Assembly (NCBI GenBank): GCA_949935795.1
Contig: CATLFX010000001.1
Span: forward strand, 1 to 64,000
Length of the DNA stretch: 64,000 bases
Direction of reading: 5' to 3'
Origin: an uncultured Oscillospiraceae bacterium
GTDB taxonomy: Bacteria > Bacillota > Clostridia > Oscillospirales > Oscillospiraceae
In this document: in pieces, positions 49,114-58,814 of the stretch
How positions within the stretch are numbered: the stretch's first letter is position 1
How the letters are laid out: the number at the start of each line of letters is the position of its first letter
Made by a program: the position numbers and the translations under genes
The notes under the pieces: model-generated
Seen by the model: the letters and a program-made list of their open reading frames with translations, nothing else
Databases searched by the model: none
Told to the model about the DNA's origin: nothing

Positions 49114-50451
49114 ATGAAGAAGATTCTTGCAATGCTGCTGGCCTTGGCAATGATGCTCTCCCTGTTTGCCTGCGGCAGCGGCGGCACGCCCTCCGACGGC
49201 GACAGCAAAACCAGCACCGCTCCCACCGAGACCAAGCAGCCCGACCAGCAGCAGGGCGGCGGCGACAAGACCGCCATCAACGTGATCATCTCCCAGTACG
49301 GCAACTACACCCAGGAGTGGTGGACCCAGTTCGAGAAGGACTTCGAGGCCGCCAACGACACCGTGGACCTGAACATTGAGATCGTCTCCTGGAACGACAT
49401 CTACTCCGTGGTGTCCACCCGCATCCAGAGCAAACAGCAGCCCGACATCCTGAACATCAGCGGCTTCGCCGACTATGTCAACGACGACCTGCTGATGAAG
49501 GCCGAGGACTACACCTCCGAAGAGGTGCAGAAGAAGATCATCCCCAGCTTCTGGGAGTCCAACGCCATCGACGGCACCGTGTGGGCCCTGCCCATCCTGG
49601 CCTCCTGCCGCTCCCTGTTCTGCAACATGGACCTGCTCAATGAGGCGGGCGTCACCGAGGCCCCCAAGACCTGGGACGACGTGCTCACCGCCTGCCAGGC
49701 CGTGAAGGATAAGTTCGGCGACTCCATCGTGCCCTGGGGCCTGGACATCTCCACCGACGAGGGTCAGGCGGCCTTCTCCTACTACAGCTGGAACTTCGGC
49801 GGCGGCTTTGTGGACGCCAACGGCGACTGGGCCCTGAACAGCGCCGAGAACGTGCAGGCCGTGGAGTACATCAAGAAGCTCATCGACTCCGGCTACTGCA
49901 ACTCCGCCCCCTATACCGACACCCGCTATCCCCTCCAGGACGCTTTCAGCGCCGGCACCCTGGCCATGATGATCGGCCCCATGAACATGGTGAAGGCCGA
50001 TTCCACCGTGAACTATCAGTCCTCCAGCATTCCCGGCAAGGGCATCGGCCTGGGCGTCTGCGACCAGCTGATGGTGTTCAAAAATGACGCGGCCCCCGAC
50101 CAGGACGCCCGCACCGCCGCCATCAAGGCTTTCTTCGACTTCTTCTATGACTGCGAGCGGTACTCCGACTACATGGTGTACGAGGGCTTCCTCCCCGCCA
50201 CCCTGGATTCCTCCGACTACCTGGCCTCCAACGCCGAGAAGCACAAGGTGGGCGGCTCCGACGCCACCGGCGACAGCGAATACTTCAAGACCTTCTGCGC
50301 CCAGCTGCCCGACTGCCAGTTCTATCCCATGCAGAAGAGCGAGTGGATGGACGTGCGCAACGGCGTCATCTCCGCCGAGCAGAACGTCTGCCAGGGCTCC
50401 ATCTCCGCACAGGATGCGCTGGACAATCTCCAGAACGAGATCGCCGGATAA
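49114..50451 (+). CDS. Carbohydrate ABC transporter substrate-binding lipoprotein
   Basis: MKKILAMLLALAMMLSLFACGSGG lipobox; aaggag 7 nt upstream; SBP fold. Confidence 0.92.
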   Translation: MKKILAMLLALAMMLSLFACGSGGTPSDGDSKTSTAPTETKQPDQQQGGGDKTAINVIISQYGNYTQEWWTQFEKDFEAANDTVDLNIEIVSWNDIYSVVSTRIQSKQQPDILNISGFADYVNDDLLMKAEDYTSEEVQKKIIPSFWESNAIDGTVWALPILASCRSLFCNMDLLNEAGVTEAPKTWDDVLTACQAVKDKFGDSIVPWGLDISTDEGQAAFSYYSWNFGGGFVDANGDWALNSAENVQAVEYIKKLIDSGYCNSAPYTDTRYPLQDAFSAGTLAMMIGPMNMVKADSTVNYQSSSIPGKGIGLGVCDQLMVFKNDAAPDQDARTAAIKAFFDFFYDCERYSDYMVYEGFLPATLDSSDYLASNAEKHKVGGSDATGDSEYFKTFCAQLPDCQFYPMQKSEWMDVRNGVISAEQNVCQGSISAQDALDNLQNEIAG

Positions 50452-50473
50452 GCAACAGCTCCACGGACAACTC

Positions 50474-50500
50474 CAGAGGGGCCGGGTCACCGGCCCCTCT
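50474..50500 (+). promoter_or_regulatory. Intercistronic hairpin between SBP and permease genes
   Basis: agaggggccgg gtca ccggcccctct, no T-run. Confidence 0.7.
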
Positions 50501-50565
50501 GAACAATTATCAGCCGGACCGCCGCTCCCCCGCGGCCAAGGCAGACCCAGTGAGGAGGCGCGTAC

Positions 50566-51537
50566 ATGAAAGAAAGCACGAAACTCCGCACCAACCCGGA
50601 GCAAAAGGCGGAGCCCAGCACCCCAAACAGGAACCAGGCGGCGCCGCCAAAGAACCATGCGTCTTTGAAGCGGCGGGTGGAGCCCTATATCTGGCTGCTG
50701 CCCAGCATCGTGATGATGGGTGTGCTGATCCTGATCCCCATCATCACCGTGTTCCAGACCTCGTTCTCCGAGATCAGCAAGGCCGGCGTTTTCAAGGGTT
50801 TCAACGGTGTGGACAACTACCTCTGGATCTTCAAACAGGCGGCCTTCCGGACCACCCTGAAAAACACCGTGGTGTGGACGGTGGTGGTGGTGGGCCTGTC
50901 CACCATCATCGGCATTGTACTGGGGCTGGTGCTCAACGAGAAGTTCCACGGCCGGAAGATTGTCCGGGCCATCGTGGTCTTCCCCTGGGCCACCGCCCTC
51001 ATCATCCAGTCCGTGGTGTGGAAGTACATCATCAACGCCGACTACGGCGCGCTGAACAACCTGCTCTACAATTTGGGCATCATCAAGAGCTATGTAAACT
51101 GGACGGCCACCCCCCAGGCCTTCTTCGCCTGGGAGTGCTTTGTGGGCATTCTGGTCACGGTGCCCTTCGTCACCTTCTGCGTGCTGTCCGGCCTCCAGAG
51201 CATCGACACCTCGCTTTACGAGGCCGCCGACGTGGACGGCGCCTCCTTCTGGGACCGGCTGTTCCGGGTGACCCTCCCCCTGCTCATGCCCAGCCTGACG
51301 GTGTCCACCGTGCTGAACATCATCTATGTGTTCAACTCCTTCCCCATCGTTTGGACCATCTCCAAGGGCGACCCGGCGGACCAGACCCACACCCTGGTGA
51401 CCTACCTGTACAAGCTGTCCTTCACCAACCAGCGGGTGGGTGAGGCCGCGGCGGTGTCCGTGGTGGGCTTCGTGATCCTGGCCTTCTGCGCCAGCATCTA
51501 CATGGTCATGACCCTGCGGGCGGAAAAGGAGGAATGA
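50566..51537 (+). CDS. Sugar ABC transporter permease (MalF type)
   Basis: EAA loop YEAADVDGASFWDRLFRVTLPLLMPSL. Confidence 0.93.
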   Translation: MKESTKLRTNPEQKAEPSTPNRNQAAPPKNHASLKRRVEPYIWLLPSIVMMGVLILIPIITVFQTSFSEISKAGVFKGFNGVDNYLWIFKQAAFRTTLKNTVVWTVVVVGLSTIIGIVLGLVLNEKFHGRKIVRAIVVFPWATALIIQSVVWKYIINADYGALNNLLYNLGIIKSYVNWTATPQAFFAWECFVGILVTVPFVTFCVLSGLQSIDTSLYEAADVDGASFWDRLFRVTLPLLMPSLTVSTVLNIIYVFNSFPIVWTISKGDPADQTHTLVTYLYKLSFTNQRVGEAAAVSVVGFVILAFCASIYMVMTLRAEKEE

Positions 51538-52376
51538 GCATGAGAACGAAAAAGAATCCCATCACCCGGGCGGCGCTGTACCTGTTTGTCTTTGTGGTGT
51601 GCGTCATCATCCTGTACCCCTATTTCGTGATGTTCACCACCGCCGCCAAGAGCAACGACGAGATGTACGCCATCGGCGGCTCCCTGCTCCCCTCCGTGTG
51701 GAACTGGTCCGTCTTCGTGGAGATCTGGCAGGACGCCCCGGTGTTCCAGTACCTGATGAACTCCCTGATCGTGGCCGGCGGGGCCACCCTCCTGGCCATT
51801 CTGTGCGGCATTCCGGCGGCCTACGCCCTGTCCCGGATGCGCTTCAAGGGCAAGGGCATCTTCATGGGCGCGGTCATCATGAGCCAGATGTTCTCTCCCG
51901 TGGTGCTGCTGGTGGGCATCTACCGGCTGATGACCAACATGGGCCTCACCAACAGCCTGTTGGGCCTGGTCCTGCTCAACGCGGCCTTCAACCAGGCCTT
52001 CGCCATCTGGCTGCTCCGGGGCACCTTCACCTCCATCTCCTCCGAGATGGAGCAGGCCGCCAAAATCGATGGCTGCGGCACGGTGCAGGCCCTGATCCGG
52101 GTGCTCCTCCCCGTGGCGGCCCCCGGCATCGTCACCACCCTGATTTTCGTGTTCATCAACGCCTGGAACGAGTACACCATCGCGCTGACCCTCATCTCCT
52201 CCGACACCCTCAAGCCCATCACCGTGGGCATCAACGTGTTCTACGGCTTCAACTTCATCAAGTGGCAGCACCTCTTTGCCACCTCCATCTTCGCCACCAT
52301 CCCGGTGATCATCCTGTTCCTGTGCATCGAAAAGCACCTGGTCAGCGGGCTGACCTCCGGCGGAGTGAAGGGTTAA
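51534..52376 (+). CDS. Carbohydrate ABC transporter permease (MalG type)
   Basis: MEQAAKIDGCGTVQALIRVLLPVAAPGIVTTLIFVFINAWNEY; EKHLVSGLTSGGVKG. Confidence 0.93.
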   Translation: MSMRTKKNPITRAALYLFVFVVCVIILYPYFVMFTTAAKSNDEMYAIGGSLLPSVWNWSVFVEIWQDAPVFQYLMNSLIVAGGATLLAILCGIPAAYALSRMRFKGKGIFMGAVIMSQMFSPVVLLVGIYRLMTNMGLTNSLLGLVLLNAAFNQAFAIWLLRGTFTSISSEMEQAAKIDGCGTVQALIRVLLPVAAPGIVTTLIFVFINAWNEYTIALTLISSDTLKPITVGINVFYGFNFIKWQHLFATSIFATIPVIILFLCIEKHLVSGLTSGGVKG

Positions 52377-52431
52377 ACAGATCCTGGGCGGCCGCAGCGG
52401 CCAAGCCCTGGGAGAGAGAAGGAGAACGAGA

Positions 52432-53865
52432 ATGAGCATCAAGTTTGGTACCGGGGGCTGGCGGGCCATCATCGGGGACGGGTTCACCAAGGCCAACGTC
52501 CAGCGGCTGGCCGCCGCCCTGGCCCGGAAGATGCAGGATGAGGGCGTGGCCCAGCGGGGCTTCCTCATCGGCTATGACCGGCGGTTTTTGTCCCAGGAGG
52601 CCGCCCACTGGGCCGCCGAGGTGATGGCCGGGGCCGGTGTGCCCTGCATGGTGGTGGAGCGGGAGGCTCCAACTCCCCTGATTATGTTCGCCGTGAAATA
52701 CTACGAGCTGTCCTACGGCATGGCGGTGACCGCCAGCCACAACCCGGCGCTGTACAACGGGGTGAAGGTGTTCACCCGGGGCGGCCGGGACGCCGACGAG
52801 GACGTGACGGCCAGCATTGAGCAGTACATCACCGCCCTGCCGGACAGCCCCTACCCGGTGGCGCCCTATGAGACGGGGGTGCGCACGGGACAGATTCAGA
52901 TCATCGACCCCATGAACCCCTACATCGACTCCATTATCCGGTCGGTGAATATGGACGCCATCCGCTCCCGGGGGCTGAAGGTGGTGCTGGACCCCATGTT
53001 CGGGGTGTCCAAGACAGCGCTGAGCACCATCCTCATCACCGCCCGGTGTGACGTGGACGTGATCCACGAACGGCGGGACGCCCTGTTCGGCGGGCGGCTT
53101 CCCGCGCCCAACAGCAAGACCCTCATCGGCCTCCAGTCCTTTGTGGAGGAGAACGGCTGCGACATCGGCATCGCCACCGACGGCGACGCCGACCGGCTGG
53201 GGGTCATCGACGACCGGGGGGAGTTTCTGCACCCCAACAAGATCCTGGTGCTGCTGTACTACTACCTGCTGCGGTACAAGGGATGGCACGGGGCGGCGGT
53301 GCGCAACATCGCCACCACCCACCTGCTGGACGCCATCGCGGCGGAGTTCGGCGAGACCTGCTACGAGGTGCCGGTGGGCTTCAAGCACGTGTCGGGCAAA
53401 ATGCTGGAGACCGGCGCGGTGATCGGTGGGGAGAGCTCCGGCGGCCTGACGGTCCGGGGTCATATCCAGGGCAAGGACGGCATCTACGCCGCCTCCCTGC
53501 TGGTGGAAATGCTGGCCACCACCGGGCGCAGGCTGTCCGAGCTCTACCAGGAGATCACGGACCGCTATGGCGCTTTCGAGATGGTGGAGCGGGGATACCG
53601 TTTCTCCCAGGAGGAGAAAGCGCGCATCCACCAGCTGGTGATGGAGGACCAGCGCCTGCCTGATTTTGGGCTGGACATCGAGAAGGTGAGCTACGCCGAC
53701 GGCTGTAAGGTGTACTTCAAAAACAGCGGCTGGCTGATCTCCCGCTTCTCCGGTACGGAGCCCCTGCTGCGGGTGTTCTGCGAGATGGATACCGTGGAAC
53801 GGGCGGCGGAGGCCGCCGCCTGTATGGAGCGCTTCCTGGATCTGGAGGGGAGGAACAGCGAATAA
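52432..53865 (+). CDS. Phosphoglucomutase/phosphomannomutase family protein
   Basis: KFGTGGWRAIIGDGFTKANVQRLA, MAVTASHNPALYNGVK, IATDGDADRLGVID, RFSGTEPLLRV. Confidence 0.94.
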   Translation: MSIKFGTGGWRAIIGDGFTKANVQRLAAALARKMQDEGVAQRGFLIGYDRRFLSQEAAHWAAEVMAGAGVPCMVVEREAPTPLIMFAVKYYELSYGMAVTASHNPALYNGVKVFTRGGRDADEDVTASIEQYITALPDSPYPVAPYETGVRTGQIQIIDPMNPYIDSIIRSVNMDAIRSRGLKVVLDPMFGVSKTALSTILITARCDVDVIHERRDALFGGRLPAPNSKTLIGLQSFVEENGCDIGIATDGDADRLGVIDDRGEFLHPNKILVLLYYYLLRYKGWHGAAVRNIATTHLLDAIAAEFGETCYEVPVGFKHVSGKMLETGAVIGGESSGGLTVRGHIQGKDGIYAASLLVEMLATTGRRLSELYQEITDRYGAFEMVERGYRFSQEEKARIHQLVMEDQRLPDFGLDIEKVSYADGCKVYFKNSGWLISRFSGTEPLLRVFCEMDTVERAAEAAACMERFLDLEGRNSE

Positions 53866-53867
53866 CA

Positions 53868-53897
53868 AAGACGGAGGCCGAAAGGCCTCCGTCTTTT
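53868..53897. terminator. Bidirectional terminator
   Basis: aagacggaggccgaaaggcctccgtctttt. Confidence 0.9.
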
Positions 53898-53912
53898 GGC
53901 TGAGCGCCCGCG

Positions 53913-55313
53913 TCACTCCCCATCGCGGAGGACGGCAGCCCTTTTGCGCCGTGCCGGCCCTGACGCCCTGTGCCCGCCGCGTACCGCGCACTGGTTCCAA
54001 ACCCCACGGCGGTAGAACGCGAAAGAGCACGCCGCGGCGATGGACCATCCAACCGGCCAGGCACACCAGATGCCCGCCGCGCCGAGAGGCGTTTTGGACA
54101 GGAAAACCGCCAGCACCACTCGGATAATCAGGTCGGTGAAGGTGGCGGTCATGAACTTGTCCATCATGCCGGAACCCCGCAGAACGCCGTCCGCCGCCAG
54201 TTTGGCCGAGACGACGAAATAAAATGGGGAGAGAATGCGCAGAAACACGATCCCGGTTTGCAGCGCCTCCGCGGTGGGTTCATCCAGGAACAGGCCCAGG
54301 ACATACCGCCCCCCGAAGAAATACAGCAGCGCCAGGGGAACACTCAGCAGCCACACCAGCTTGAGGCCCGCCCGGAGCCCCTCTTTGATGCGCGGCAGCT
54401 TCTGTGCCCCCAGGTTCTGGGCCGTGTAGTTGGAGATGCCGTTGCCCAGGGTGGTAAAGGAGGTGACGACCAGGTTGTTCAGCTTCACCGCCGCGGAATA
54501 TCCGGCCATCACGCCGGTGCCAAAGCCGTTGATGACCCCCTGAATGATGATGTTGCCCACAGAGATGAAGCTCTGCTGCAGGATGCTGGGAATGGCGATG
54601 ACGGCAATCCGTTTGAGAATGGGGAGGGAAAACAGCTGCGGTTTCCCCTCCGCCTTGACCTCTTTCAGCCGCAGGAACACCACGGCCACAGCCAGCACAC
54701 AACTGATACCCTGGCATAGAAACGTGGCCCAGGCCACGCCCGCCACACCCATCTGAAAAGCGGTGACAAAGAGAATATCCACCGCGATATTGGCGGTGGA
54801 GGAGGCGGCCAGGAAGAAAAACGGGGTGCGGGAGTCCCCCAGGGCGGAAAAAATGCCGGTGGCAATGTTATAGAAAAATACGAAGGGGAGGCCCCAGATG
54901 TAGATGTCCAGGTACAGTTTGGAGTCGGCAAAGGCCTCCGCCGGGGTTCGGATCAGCCTGAGCAGCGCATCGCAGGACAGCATCCCCGCCGCCATGATGG
55001 CGGCGCACAGGACGGCGCTGGCGATACAGGCAGTGGAAACAGCGGTCTTGACTTTTCCGTATTCCTTCGCTCCAAAAAACTGAGAGACAATGACGGAACA
55101 GCCGATGTTGCAGCCGAAAGCGAAGGCGATGAAGATCAGCGTCACCTCATAGCTGTTGCCCACCGAGGCCAGCGCCGTTTCTCCGATGAATTTGCCCGCC
55201 ACCAGGCTGTCCGCGATGTTGTAGAGCTGCTGGAAGATGATGCTCCCAAACAGCGGGAGGCAGAAGCTCCACAGTACCCGGGAGGGTTTCCCCACAGTTA
55301 AGTCCGTATTCAT
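53913..55313 (-). CDS. MATE family efflux transporter
   Basis: MNTDLTVGKPSRVLWSFCLPLFGSIIFQQLYNIADSLVAGKFIGETALASVGNSYEVTLIF; 12 TM pattern. Confidence 0.95.
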   Translation of the reverse strand: MNTDLTVGKPSRVLWSFCLPLFGSIIFQQLYNIADSLVAGKFIGETALASVGNSYEVTLIFIAFAFGCNIGCSVIVSQFFGAKEYGKVKTAVSTACIASAVLCAAIMAAGMLSCDALLRLIRTPAEAFADSKLYLDIYIWGLPFVFFYNIATGIFSALGDSRTPFFFLAASSTANIAVDILFVTAFQMGVAGVAWATFLCQGISCVLAVAVVFLRLKEVKAEGKPQLFSLPILKRIAVIAIPSILQQSFISVGNIIIQGVINGFGTGVMAGYSAAVKLNNLVVTSFTTLGNGISNYTAQNLGAQKLPRIKEGLRAGLKLVWLLSVPLALLYFFGGRYVLGLFLDEPTAEALQTGIVFLRILSPFYFVVSAKLAADGVLRGSGMMDKFMTATFTDLIIRVVLAVFLSKTPLGAAGIWCAWPVGWSIAAACSFAFYRRGVWNQCAVRGGHRASGPARRKRAAVLRDGE

Positions 55314-55448
55314 AAAGGTCCTTCTTTCATCTTGTTGTGCCGGCGCGCCGGTTGACTTTCCGGCGGGTTTTTATTATACTGGCTCACAGACATATTGAAA
55401 AATATAAATTTTGCCCCTCTGATATATCAAAATGATATGGTGAACAAC

Positions 55449-56333
55449 ATGAATATCAGCTATGACAGCTACCGGATTTTTTACTATGTGGCCAAATATC
55501 AAAATTTTACCCAGGCGGCTGACCGGCTGATGAACAGCCAGCCCAACGTCACAAGGGCCATAAAGAACTTGGAGGGGGCGCTGGGGTGCCGGCTGTTTCT
55601 CCGCTCCAACCGCGGCGTCCGGCTCACGCCGGAGGGGGAAAAGCTGTACGCCCATATCGCGCCCGCCGTGGAGCACATTCGAGCGGGTGAAGAGGCCGTC
55701 GCGGCGGATCAAAGCCTTCAAAGCGGCATTGTGACCATCGCGGCCAGCGAGATCGCGCTGCGCTGCTGCCTGCTGCCGGTGCTGGGAGAATACCGGCGGA
55801 ACTATCCGGGCGTCCGCATCCGTGTTTCCAACCACTCCACCTCCCAGGCGGTGGCCGCGCTGCGGGACGGCCTGGCCGATTTTGCGGTGGTCACCGCCGC
55901 AGACGGCCTCCCGAAGGGCCTGAGCCAGCGCCGGGTGAAGGACATACAAGAAGTGCCTGTCTGTGGGGAAGCGTTTTCCTTCCTGAAGGGCAGGACGCTG
56001 TCCTTGGAAGAATTGATTCAATATCCGCTCATCGGCCTCGGCCCGGACACCGTGTCGTTCCGGTTTTTCAGCAGATTTTTTTCGCGGCGCCAGCTGCCCT
56101 TCCGCCTGGACATCGAGACCGCTGCGGCGGATCAGATCCTTCCCTTTGTCAGGGAGGGCCTGGGCATCGGTTTCGTGCCGGAGGAATTCCTTCAAGAACA
56201 GCCGTCTTCCGCGCCGGTCCAGGTGCTTTCTTTGGAAGAACCCATACCTAAGCGCTCCATTCTGCTGTTGAACCGGGAGCGGCAGGCTCTGAGCGCCGCA
56301 GCAAGGAAACTGAACCAAATGATGATACCCTGA
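55449..56333 (+). CDS. LysR family transcriptional regulator
   Basis: YYVAKYQNFTQAADRLMNSQPNVTRAIKNLEGALGCRLFLRSNRGVRLTPEGEKLY. Confidence 0.94.
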   Translation: MNISYDSYRIFYYVAKYQNFTQAADRLMNSQPNVTRAIKNLEGALGCRLFLRSNRGVRLTPEGEKLYAHIAPAVEHIRAGEEAVAADQSLQSGIVTIAASEIALRCCLLPVLGEYRRNYPGVRIRVSNHSTSQAVAALRDGLADFAVVTAADGLPKGLSQRRVKDIQEVPVCGEAFSFLKGRTLSLEELIQYPLIGLGPDTVSFRFFSRFFSRRQLPFRLDIETAAADQILPFVREGLGIGFVPEEFLQEQPSSAPVQVLSLEEPIPKRSILLLNRERQALSAAARKLNQMMIP

Positions 56334-56351
56334 CCCAGACGCGGACCTCTG

Positions 56352-56389
56352 AAAGCCCGGCCTCCCAAAATCGGGAAGCCGGGCTTTTC
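56352..56389 (+). terminator. Intrinsic terminator
   Basis: aaagcccggcctcccaaaatcgggaagccgggctttt. Confidence 0.85.
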
Positions 56390-56576
56390 AAAGAGTGCAG
56401 GTCATTGATTCCCATCTCCCCATTGACATGCCGCATCAGAATTGGCCGCTTTTTGGGGATAAAAAGCGGGCGGCCGGGCCTGGGGCAAACCGCGATTTTC
56501 CGTTAGGGCTTTACAACCATGCCGTGGACGCGCTATAATTCAATCGACGGCATTAGACAGGGAGGAGGGCTGAAAT

Positions 56577-57389
56577 ATGATGGACCGCGCCACGGCGGTT
56601 ATCATGAACGCGGGGCTGGGCGACCTGACCCTTGGCTTAACGCAGGAGGGATTCCGGGTCGAAGCCATCTATGAGGAGGACGCGGAGGCGGCGTTCATCC
56701 ACCAAACCAACTTTGATATTCCCATCAGCCTGTGCCTCCCCCAGGGAGAAGCTGTCCAGGAGGTTCCCCAGGCGGACCTGCTGGCGGCAAGACTCAACCT
56801 GTTCCTTGGACATCGGGCGGAGCCCTCCCCCTCGCTGTGCAGCTTTTTGGAGGTGCTGCACCGCCGCAGGCCCCGGGCTTTTATGGCCCTTCTCGGCCTG
56901 AGCTCCACAACGGGGGACCATTTCAAACTGCTGATGGATGAGACCGCCAAAATCGGATACTGTACGAGCTGGAGCGTCGCGGATACAGCCAAAATAACGG
57001 GCTTCCCCGTTCGGGAGCGCAAAGCTGTTTTAGTTGGAGTTTTGGAACCCGGTGAAAAGGTCTCTGATTTTCAATGGCGCGAAGCTTCTGCGGCCAGCCC
57101 GCCGGATTTGTTCCTTCAGGCAGGCCGGCAGGTTGACCCCTGGTATTTTCAAGTCAGGCACAGCGAGGGTATCCCCTTGCGGGAGGACGTCCGGTTCTAC
57201 TGCTGGAAAGATCACGGCTACGTGGGAACAGACCGGGTAGGCTGGAATCATTGGAATATCCCGCTGGTCCGGGACGGCGACGCCCTGCGAAAAATTACCC
57301 ACCGCGAAATTGCTAATTTGAAGGGCTTTTCCAGCGATTATATTCTCCCGGAGGGCAAAAAAAGCCAGCTATACAGAAAATTGATGTAA
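56577..57389 (+). CDS. C5-DNA-methyltransferase-like protein without recognisable PCQ/ENV catalytic motifs
   Basis: MNAGLGDLTLGLTQEGFRVEAIYEEDAEAAFIHQTNF (motif I/II-like) and KITHREIANLKGFSSDYILPEGKKSQLYRKLM (C-terminal motif-like); region 'ADLLAARLNLFLG' replaces the PCQ motif. Confidence 0.65.
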   Translation: MMDRATAVIMNAGLGDLTLGLTQEGFRVEAIYEEDAEAAFIHQTNFDIPISLCLPQGEAVQEVPQADLLAARLNLFLGHRAEPSPSLCSFLEVLHRRRPRAFMALLGLSSTTGDHFKLLMDETAKIGYCTSWSVADTAKITGFPVRERKAVLVGVLEPGEKVSDFQWREASAASPPDLFLQAGRQVDPWYFQVRHSEGIPLREDVRFYCWKDHGYVGTDRVGWNHWNIPLVRDGDALRKITHREIANLKGFSSDYILPEGKKSQLYRKLM

Positions 57390-58313
57390 TGGGACGGGCC
57401 GGGACCCCAGCCCGATTTTGTGGTGGAGTACAACGGGACGCGCCTGTTGATCGAGACAAAATGCTACAGTACCGTCACCGCCCCGGAGCACAGGCTGGCG
57501 GACGCCTGCGAGGAGCTGCGGCGCGTCAGCGGGGAAGGCTCCCGGGTGCTGGCCGTGGCAAATAAGGTGCCCGCCGAGATCAAAACTCAGTTTTGGAAGG
57601 ACTGCCGCATCCGTGTCTGGGATGTGGCAAACCTGCTGTGGCTGTTCGATGGCCATGACGAGATCAAAAAGGAATTCATTGCTCAGCTGGGTTATTCGGT
57701 GCAGGCCATCAAGCCTGTTCCGCCGTCGTCCAAACTGTTTCAGAAGACTCCGCCCTCGCCCAGGAAATCCGCGCCAGATTGGGCGAAGCGGCTGGCCCAG
57801 ATTGCGCCGGACAAGGACCACGCCGCAGATTTTGAGAAATTCTGCGTGGAGATTTTGAAATCCACGCTGAATGAGTACCTGACACTCTGGAGGACGCAGG
57901 AACGGTCCAACAACGGGTTATACCGGTTTGACCTGTGCTGCAAAATCAAACTGAGCGTGGCGCGGGACATTGACTTTTTCGACACCATCCAGCAGTATTT
58001 CAACACCAAATATATTGTTTTTGAGTTCAAAAATTACAGCAAGCCGATCACCCAGAAAGAGATCTACACCACAGAGAAATATCTGTATGAAAAGGCGCTG
58101 CGAAAGGTCGCGGTCATCATTGCCAGGAAGGGAGCGGACGACCACGCGCAGCAGGCGGCCCGCGGCTGTCTGCGGGAGAGCGGCAAACTGATCCTGTGCC
58201 TGTCCGCTGAGGACCTGTTGAGAATGGCTGACCTGAAAGAGCGCGGGGATCAGGAGCCTGTGGATGTTTTGGGCGCTAAGCTGGACGACCTGCTGATTGA
58301 TTTGGACAAGTAG
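57390..58313 (+). pseudogene. PD-(D/E)XK-type restriction nuclease-like protein; in frame with the upstream methyltransferase-like CDS after one TAA; possible broken fusion (best alternative start GTG 57420)
   Basis: PDFVVEYNGTRLLIETKCY (PD-ExK-like) and FDLCCKIKL...KYIVFEFKNYSKPITQKEIYTTEKYLYEKALRKVAVIIARKGADDHA (second ExK-like); PD residues lie upstream of the only good start codon. Confidence 0.65.
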
Positions 58314-58370
58314 GGGTACTTTGGGAGGCCATTCACCATCCTTGACAAAATCTGATTTGATTGCGTTTTT

Positions 58371-58571
58371 TTACTGGTTGACATCCTTTCTGATGGCAAT
58401 TGGTTCTTTGTCAAAACGATACTCTGTTCCCCACACCTCCAAAACAATAGGCCCTTTTTGCGTTGTACAAGTGATTTTTACCATCTTCTGGGCTATATCA
58501 ACTTGCAGCAGCTCCCTTTTCCACAATAAGGTGCAGAAATCGCTGATTAAATTTGGTGTGCAAAGAAGGCC
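58371..58571 (-). pseudogene. C-terminal remnant of an unidentified AT-rich gene
   Basis: Minus-strand translation ...TPNLISDFCTLLWKRELLQVDIAQKMVKITCTTQKGPIVLEVWGTEYRFDKEPIAIRKDVNQ*, no start in a plausible position, abuts IS remnant. Confidence 0.35.
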
Positions 58572-58592
58572 AGTGGGTGGTAGAATAGGGGT

Positions 58593-58770
58593 ATGGAAGA
58601 AAAAGGACAGGCGTCGTACCCCAGCGACTTGACCGATGAGCAGTGAGAAGTTATCGCTCCACTGTATACGGGGTTGCGCGGTTGCTCATGGAGTAAACGA
58701 GAATTGACGGATGCTGTACTGTATTGAGAGAGGTTCTGGTGGTACGTTTCCTCTGTTCTAACCGGGTTGA
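58593..58770 (+). mobile_element. IS5-family type transposase N-terminal remnant
   Basis: MEEKGQASYPSDLTDEQ*EVIAPLYTGLRGCSWSKRELTDAVLY*; YPSDLTDEQW(E)xIxPL signature with W->stop and a second stop. Confidence 0.75.
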
Positions 58771-58774
58771 AAAA

Positions 58775-58809
58775 CTCCCCGCAAAGCCGTTCTCCGGCTT
58801 TGCGGGGAG
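58775..58809 (-). terminator. Terminator for the minus-strand thioesterase gene
   Basis: ctccccgcaaagccgttctccggctttgcggggag, T-run on minus strand. Confidence 0.88.
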
Positions 58810-58814
58810 TCAAT

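Noticed and set aside
58297-58632. 111-aa plus-strand ORF MIWTSRGTLGG...
   Set aside because: The opposite strand has a more protein-like reading frame and the ORF runs into the IS5-type remnant.
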